Under the pieces are notes generated by a model, which saw nothing but the letters and a program-made list of their open reading frames with translations, searched no databases and was not told where the DNA came from. A stretch of 64,000 nt of DNA, taken from positions 27,294-91,293 of the forward strand of contig JAEINQ010000020.1 of assembly GCA_016342285.1 (NCBI GenBank), in the 5' to 3' direction. The stretch's first letter is position 1. Each line of letters opens with the position of its first letter. This DNA is from Desulfobacterales bacterium. Its GTDB lineage: Bacteria; Desulfobacterota; Desulfobacteria; Desulfobacterales; JAEINQ01. The translations under genes and the position numbers were made by a program. Positions 60,642 to 64,000 of the stretch are shown here, in pieces.

Positions 60642-61808
60642 TTTTTTTCCCAGCCGTGTTTCCACCTCCCGCTCCAGCCTTTCCAGGGCGGCGAGCTGGG
60701 CCTGGAAGCTCTGGGGCGGGTTTTCGCCCACCGGTTTTTTGAAAAAAAACCCGAGATGGGGCACGGGTCCGGAAAATCCGGCAAGGTGAAGAGCCGTCAT
60801 CCATCGGGCCAGATCCAGGGCCATGGGGGCGGCAAGGATCGAGTCCCGCCCCTGAAGATTGAGCCGCAGACCCATGGGAAGACCGAAAAGCCCCTGGAAA
60901 TCGATGACATCCCAGGCTTCCTTGGCGTCTCCTCGGGGGGGGTAGTAATCAATCCGAACCGTATGGGCCGGTGCATCATACCGTTCTCCCACCGGGTACC
61001 CGAGAATGTCGTCCAGCAGGTGGGTTTTGTTGCTCACTTTGCCTGCGGCCCTTTCCGGATCCATGAGATTGCGTCCGTCGGCATTGCCCAGGATGTTGAG
61101 GCTGTACCATCCGTCTACATAAAGCCCGCGGGCTTTTAAGGCCGAGGCCAGAACCACCTTGAAAAAGGTCTGGCCGGTTTTGCCGTCCCGCCCGCAGATC
61201 GGCACCTGCAAGGCTTCGGCTTCGGCTACCAGAGCCGGCACCTCGATCCGGTTGGGCGAAAAATTGACCACCGGAATCCCCTGGCGGACCGCTGCCATGG
61301 CATAGGCCAGGTCCGGCGAACCGATCCGCTCTGAGGCCGCGCAGAGATCCGCGTATCCGGGGCAGTCGCTGACGTCCGGATCGACGCAGGCCGGGAGCAG
61401 GTTGACCAATACCGGTCTGGCGTCGGGGCAGGATTGCCGGAAATCGTCCATATCCTGGGCCAGGCGTTCCACCTGGGCACCGAAATCCCATGCGGCATCG
61501 GGGGGCGGCAGAATCGTGATGGCATCCAGTTCATCGGCCAAGGGCCGCCATAAATCGACAGGCAGCACCCCCTGGGCGCCGATCCGTTGGGACAGGGGGC
61601 GTGAATCCAGGTCCCAGCCGGCCAAATGGATATTGGCGACCGGCCCGAGAAAAGCGAATTTTTCCGCCGTGGTCAGGCTGGGCAGAACGATTTCGGGTTG
61701 AAGGCCAATGGCCTTGACAGCCGCGGCCAGGGTGGCGGCCACGGCTCCCTTGGCACCGACGATCATGATGAGCATTCCCGGTGAGTCAGAGCCTTTTGGG
61801 TCAGTCAT
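60603..61808 (-). CDS. Myo-inositol-1-phosphate synthase-like protein
   Basis: A 401-residue protein with an N-terminal Rossmann region (MIVGAKGAVAATLAAAV) and the family blocks VNFSPNRIEVPAL, GRDGKTGQTFFKVVLA and GWYSLNILGNADGRNL. These enzymes convert glucose-6-phosphate to inositol-1-phosphate using NAD; related proteins of this size have other, unknown roles. The last dozen residues (PGSEGSRGQGFE) are encoded by an inserted repeat element. Confidence 0.85.
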   Translation of the reverse strand: MTDPKGSDSPGMLIMIVGAKGAVAATLAAAVKAIGLQPEIVLPSLTTAEKFAFLGPVANIHLAGWDLDSRPLSQRIGAQGVLPVDLWRPLADELDAITILPPPDAAWDFGAQVERLAQDMDDFRQSCPDARPVLVNLLPACVDPDVSDCPGYADLCAASERIGSPDLAYAMAAVRQGIPVVNFSPNRIEVPALVAEAEALQVPICGRDGKTGQTFFKVVLASALKARGLYVDGWYSLNILGNADGRNLMDPERAAGKVSNKTHLLDDILGYPVGERYDAPAHTVRIDYYPPRGDAKEAWDVIDFQGLFGLPMGLRLNLQGRDSILAAPMALDLARWMTALHLAGFSGPVPHLGFFFKKPVGENPPQSFQAQLAALERLEREVETRLGKKPGSEGSRGQGFE

Positions 61809-62055
61809 GGGGGAGCGCCTTGTTCAATTAATCGTTGATTGATGTTCATCACCATTTCACGGCAGGCCTCCAAGGCGCTGCAAACGCTGTAACCACTTGA
61901 AATAAGACAAGGGATTATAGAGAGAGCGGAGATTCTTGTCAAGGTTGCAATTGGGCCTTCCCCGTGATTTGCGCCCGTTTATTCCGCGGGTGGTCCGGGT
62001 CCGGACAAGCCATGTTTCCTGCGGACACCGGAGCGCTTTGAGCAAGGCCTTGCTA

Positions 62056-62084
62056 TTGACACACCGGCGATTCGTTTCTAATCT
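62056..62084 (+). promoter_or_regulatory. Sigma70-type promoter
   Basis: TTGACA, 17-base spacer, TAATCT, about 95 bases before the small cysteine-rich gene. The rest of the gap from 61.81 kb shows no gene. Confidence 0.6.
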
Positions 62085-62180
62085 TTTACTTATATTTTAT
62101 TTCGAAATTTGAAACGCTCAGTTTGGGTTGAAACCGCCCGTGAGCGGCACTGGCCGTTCAGGGCTTTCTAAGGAGGCAAC

Positions 62181-62384
62181 ATGGAAGAAAAATGTATTTT
62201 TAACTGCGAGACCTGCAACGGCACCACGGAGATCAATACCGGAGAACCCCACGACCTGCCCGAGTGTTGCGGCAAACCCATGAAACGGGTCGAACCCATG
62301 GATCAATGCCTGGCGCCACCGTCCGCCGAACACGCCCGCTTCGACGATGACAGCGAGCCCTGCGATGACGGCCGGTCCGGCTGA
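62181..62384 (+). CDS. Small cysteine-rich protein
   Basis: A 67-residue acidic protein with CIFNCETC and PECCGKPM, which together could bind zinc or a cluster as in small rubredoxin-like or desulforedoxin-like proteins. It is preceded by AAGGAGG and a good promoter. Family not recognised. Confidence 0.7.
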   Translation: MEEKCIFNCETCNGTTEINTGEPHDLPECCGKPMKRVEPMDQCLAPPSAEHARFDDDSEPCDDGRSG

Positions 62385-62528
62385 CCCGTAACGCGGTGCA
62401 AGGTGTTTGTGAACCACGAGATACAAAGACCTTCGCGCGGCATCCTGTGGGGTCGTAGCCTTTAGGCGAAGCCCCAAGCCGCAACCAAATGATCATCTCA
62501 CCACGGAGTCACCGAGGCAACGGAGCTT

Positions 62529-62852
62529 TTGCTGATTGGCGGCACCCTGGTCTACTGCGATACGGTCTGGCAGCCGTTGTACGTCAGGCTCGGAGATGCG
62601 GCCGAAGTGACCGGACAAACCATTGAGGCGGCCTGCACCGACCGCAATATCCGCTTGGTGACGGTCTTTGAATCGGACCTGGCCGATGCCCGCATGCAGA
62701 ACATGGCGATTCTGGCTGCAATGGCGGCCGGCGGCATCGTGCCGGGGGTGGAACCGACCCATTACCGGGAGGCCATGGAAGACCTCATGGCCGGGGTCAT
62801 GCTGGAGAAGAATTTGGCGCTGTTTGATGGGGTGTTGGCAAAGATGGGCTGA
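62529..62852 (+). pseudogene. 2-oxoacid:acceptor oxidoreductase gamma subunit, C-terminal fragment
   Basis: About 107 residues (MLIGGTLVYCDTVW, then ALMQNMAILAAMAAG-like sequence and MLEKNLALFDGVLAKMG) match the C-terminal end of a PorG/IorB-type subunit of around 180-190 residues. The N-terminal cofactor part is missing; the sequence before it is the end of a family C repeat (CACCACGGAGTCACCGAGG), so a repeat-linked deletion may have broken the gene. Confidence 0.65.
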
Positions 62853-62909
62853 AACGAAAAAACGGCTTCATATTGTCGAATGTTTACTTGATCTAAAAAG
62901 CTGTCAAGG

Positions 62910-63128
62910 TTATTCATCGCCCGACATGTACTCCCACATCTCATTTTGCTTCAGCCAAGTGGGATCGGCATTCCTTCGGATAAACGCATCTGCATCAATC
63001 CCTTCTATGGTTGGCGGTCGCTTGATTCGCTTCTGCTTTCCGTTGATGAACACGGTCATGTATTCTCTTCGCCGACGCTTTTTTTCGGCCTTCTCGGCTG
63101 AAGTCAGTTTTCTTTTCTGTTTTGCCAT
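62910..63128 (-). CDS. Small basic protein next to a toxin-antitoxin module
   Basis: A 72-residue protein with a strongly basic N-terminus (KQKRKLTSAEKAEKKRRRREY) and an acidic C-terminus. It lies four bases after the toxin gene, in the same direction. Not recognised; it may belong to the module or be a small DNA- or RNA-binding protein. Confidence 0.65.
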   Translation of the reverse strand: MAKQKRKLTSAEKAEKKRRRREYMTVFINGKQKRIKRPPTIEGIDADAFIRRNADPTWLKQNEMWEYMSGDE

Positions 63129-63132
63129 TAGG

Positions 63133-63399
63133 TTAAAATAAGTCAGCGTGTGTTCCGGTACGCTCGAAAACAACGCGATCTGATTCAACCAGATAAATCA
63201 GCAGCCAGTCAGATTCAATGTGGCATTCGCGTCGTCCCTGCCAGTTGCCAATTAGCTTATGGTCCCGATGAATGGCATCAAGCGGTTCTTCCGCCACTAT
63301 GGAGCGGATAATTATTTTCAGCTTATCAAGATTTTTCCCCCGCTTGTTCATCCGCTTGGTGTCACGCGCAAACTGTCTTGTATATGCGGGGGTAAGCAT
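63133..63399 (-). CDS. yafQ: YafQ-family mRNA interferase toxin
   Basis: An 88-residue RelE-fold toxin with DHKLIGNWQGRRECHIESDWLLIYLV and ERTGTHADLF, which supply the catalytic histidines, aspartate and tryptophan of YafQ. It cleaves mRNA in the ribosome. Its start overlaps the antitoxin stop by one base. Confidence 0.93.
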   Translation of the reverse strand: MLTPAYTRQFARDTKRMNKRGKNLDKLKIIIRSIVAEEPLDAIHRDHKLIGNWQGRRECHIESDWLLIYLVESDRVVFERTGTHADLF

Positions 63400-63659
63400 C
63401 AGACACCTAATTTTTTAAACATGTCATCAGCGTCGCTGCAAATTATCAGGTCACGACCGGCATCCGTATCGGAAAACGTCTTACGTGTAATCTCATTGGG
63501 AATGGCGACGTCAAAAGGAAGGCCATTTTTCAATTCAACCTGCTTATAAAACAGAGTTATTGCCTGAGTGGTGGTAAGCCCTAGCTGCTGAAATATATGC
63601 TCCGCCTTGCCCTTTAAATCGGGCTCGATTCGAGCCCTGATGGTGGATGTCTTGCCCAT
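63399..63659 (-). CDS. dinJ: RelB/DinJ-family antitoxin
   Basis: An 86-residue protein whose N-terminus (TIRARIEPDLKGKAEHIFQQLGLTTTQAITLFYKQV, in outline) is the ribbon-helix-helix DNA-binding part; the C-terminus wraps the toxin. A GGAGGCAACTC lies before the ATG, and the gene precedes yafQ. Confidence 0.93.
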   Translation of the reverse strand: MGKTSTIRARIEPDLKGKAEHIFQQLGLTTTQAITLFYKQVELKNGLPFDVAIPNEITRKTFSDTDAGRDLIICSDADDMFKKLGV

Positions 63660-63686
63660 GAGTTGCCTCCATTTTATTTGTTATCA

Positions 63687-63708
63687 ATGTGGCTCAAATG
63701 GGGCACAT
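63687..63708. promoter_or_regulatory. Operator-like palindrome before dinJ-yafQ
   Basis: ATGTGGCTC-AAAT-GGGGCACAT is an imperfect palindrome directly after a minus-strand TTGACA (63714-63709), in the place expected for the autoregulatory DinJ site. Confidence 0.65.
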
Positions 63709-63929
63709 TGTCAAGGGGTGCATAATTCATAGAACGATATGCCGTTCTTAAAATTCAAACATCTGCTGCAATACGGAAATTACATTGGATTGGGTTGTTG
63801 AATCGATCGTGTCGAGCTTTTTGACAAGGCGCACTTTTCCAGGGTCCGTATCTGATCCCATACGACCTGGCCTTTTTTCTTTTATTGACATCATCCCCTC
63901 GAATGCCCCTTGCCGTTGGATATGCATCT

Positions 63930-64000
63930 CGCGGTAGGAACGCCGGTTACCCAGCGCCCCCCGCACAGACCCGGACGTGCGGTTTTCCCGCATCCGGTTC
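63930..64000 (-). mobile_element. 3' end (domains V and VI) of a second group II intron
   Basis: The minus strand begins GAACCGGATGCGGGAAAACC, and folds as a domain V hairpin (CCGGA/TCCGG and TGCGG/CCGCA with a two-base bulge). A G-rich domain VI with a possible branch adenosine in CCTACC follows. The rest of the intron, including any reverse transcriptase, lies beyond the window. The 3' boundary is approximate. Confidence 0.75.

Noticed and set aside
62529..62852. Intact small enzyme starting at TTG
   Set aside because: The sequence matches only the C-terminal half of a known subunit and begins at a repeat end, so a truncated gene is the simpler reading.
63748..63993. 81-residue open frame beginning MRENRTSGSVRGALG
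   Set aside because: This is the well-known false translation of group II intron domains V and VI.

Overview
The window reads like a chromosome segment of a metabolically versatile deltaproteobacterium (Desulfobacterota, possibly Desulfobacterales). That is inferred from gene content: an octaheme HAO-type cytochrome with its NapC/NrfH partner, remains of an aldehyde:ferredoxin oxidoreductase and of a 2-oxoacid:ferredoxin oxidoreductase, a DUF166 protein, and dense intergenic inverted repeats. No rRNA or tRNA gene was found, so placement is not certain.

Layout. 0-2.7 kb is an integron remnant: the C-terminal end of an intI-like integrase, cassette-like genes (one unknown, one BrnT/BrnA toxin-antitoxin pair) and an attC-like site split by a degraded group IIC intron. 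3-14.6 kb holds a CheX-CheX-FliN fusion, an ECF-like transporter, a methyltransferase/TetR divergon with three operators, an AT-rich pair (tam-like, rluA-like), an aldo/keto reductase, an MFS carrier and a broken AOR gene beside DUF166. 14.8-24 kb holds an ABC-F protein, a Ktr potassium system, the HAO/NapC cytochrome pair and the cysE-cysK cysteine pathway. 24.4-33.6 kb is a defence-like island: a PIN protein, a translationally coupled SIR2-HerA-AAA+-unknown operon, a candidate PD-(D/E)XK nuclease and a lipoprotein.

33.6-59.4 kb is a respiratory region. It has a NosL/FtsX-type ABC operon, a SafE-like membrane protein and a CcoI copper ATPase (copper supply), UbiA/UbiE/UbiG-like genes (quinone), and a long minus-strand cluster for alternative complex III (ActB-C-D-F-A-E) joined to a cbb3-type oxidase (CcoN, a fused CcoO/P-like cytochrome, CcoS). 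Together they could carry electrons from quinol through ACIII to oxygen. 59.6-64 kb holds a TIM-barrel isomerase, an inositol-phosphate-synthase-like protein, a truncated oxidoreductase gene, a DinJ/YafQ module and the 3' end of a second group II intron that runs off the window.

The most striking pattern is in the gaps. Nearly every non-overlapping junction of the ACIII-cbb3 cluster is filled by a different inverted- or tandem-repeat element, several built on a roughly 10-bp period. Two of these elements carry a gene inside their inverted repeats (GxxExxY and four-helix-bundle proteins). Together with the extended SIR2-HerA operon, this is the best candidate here for undescribed biology.
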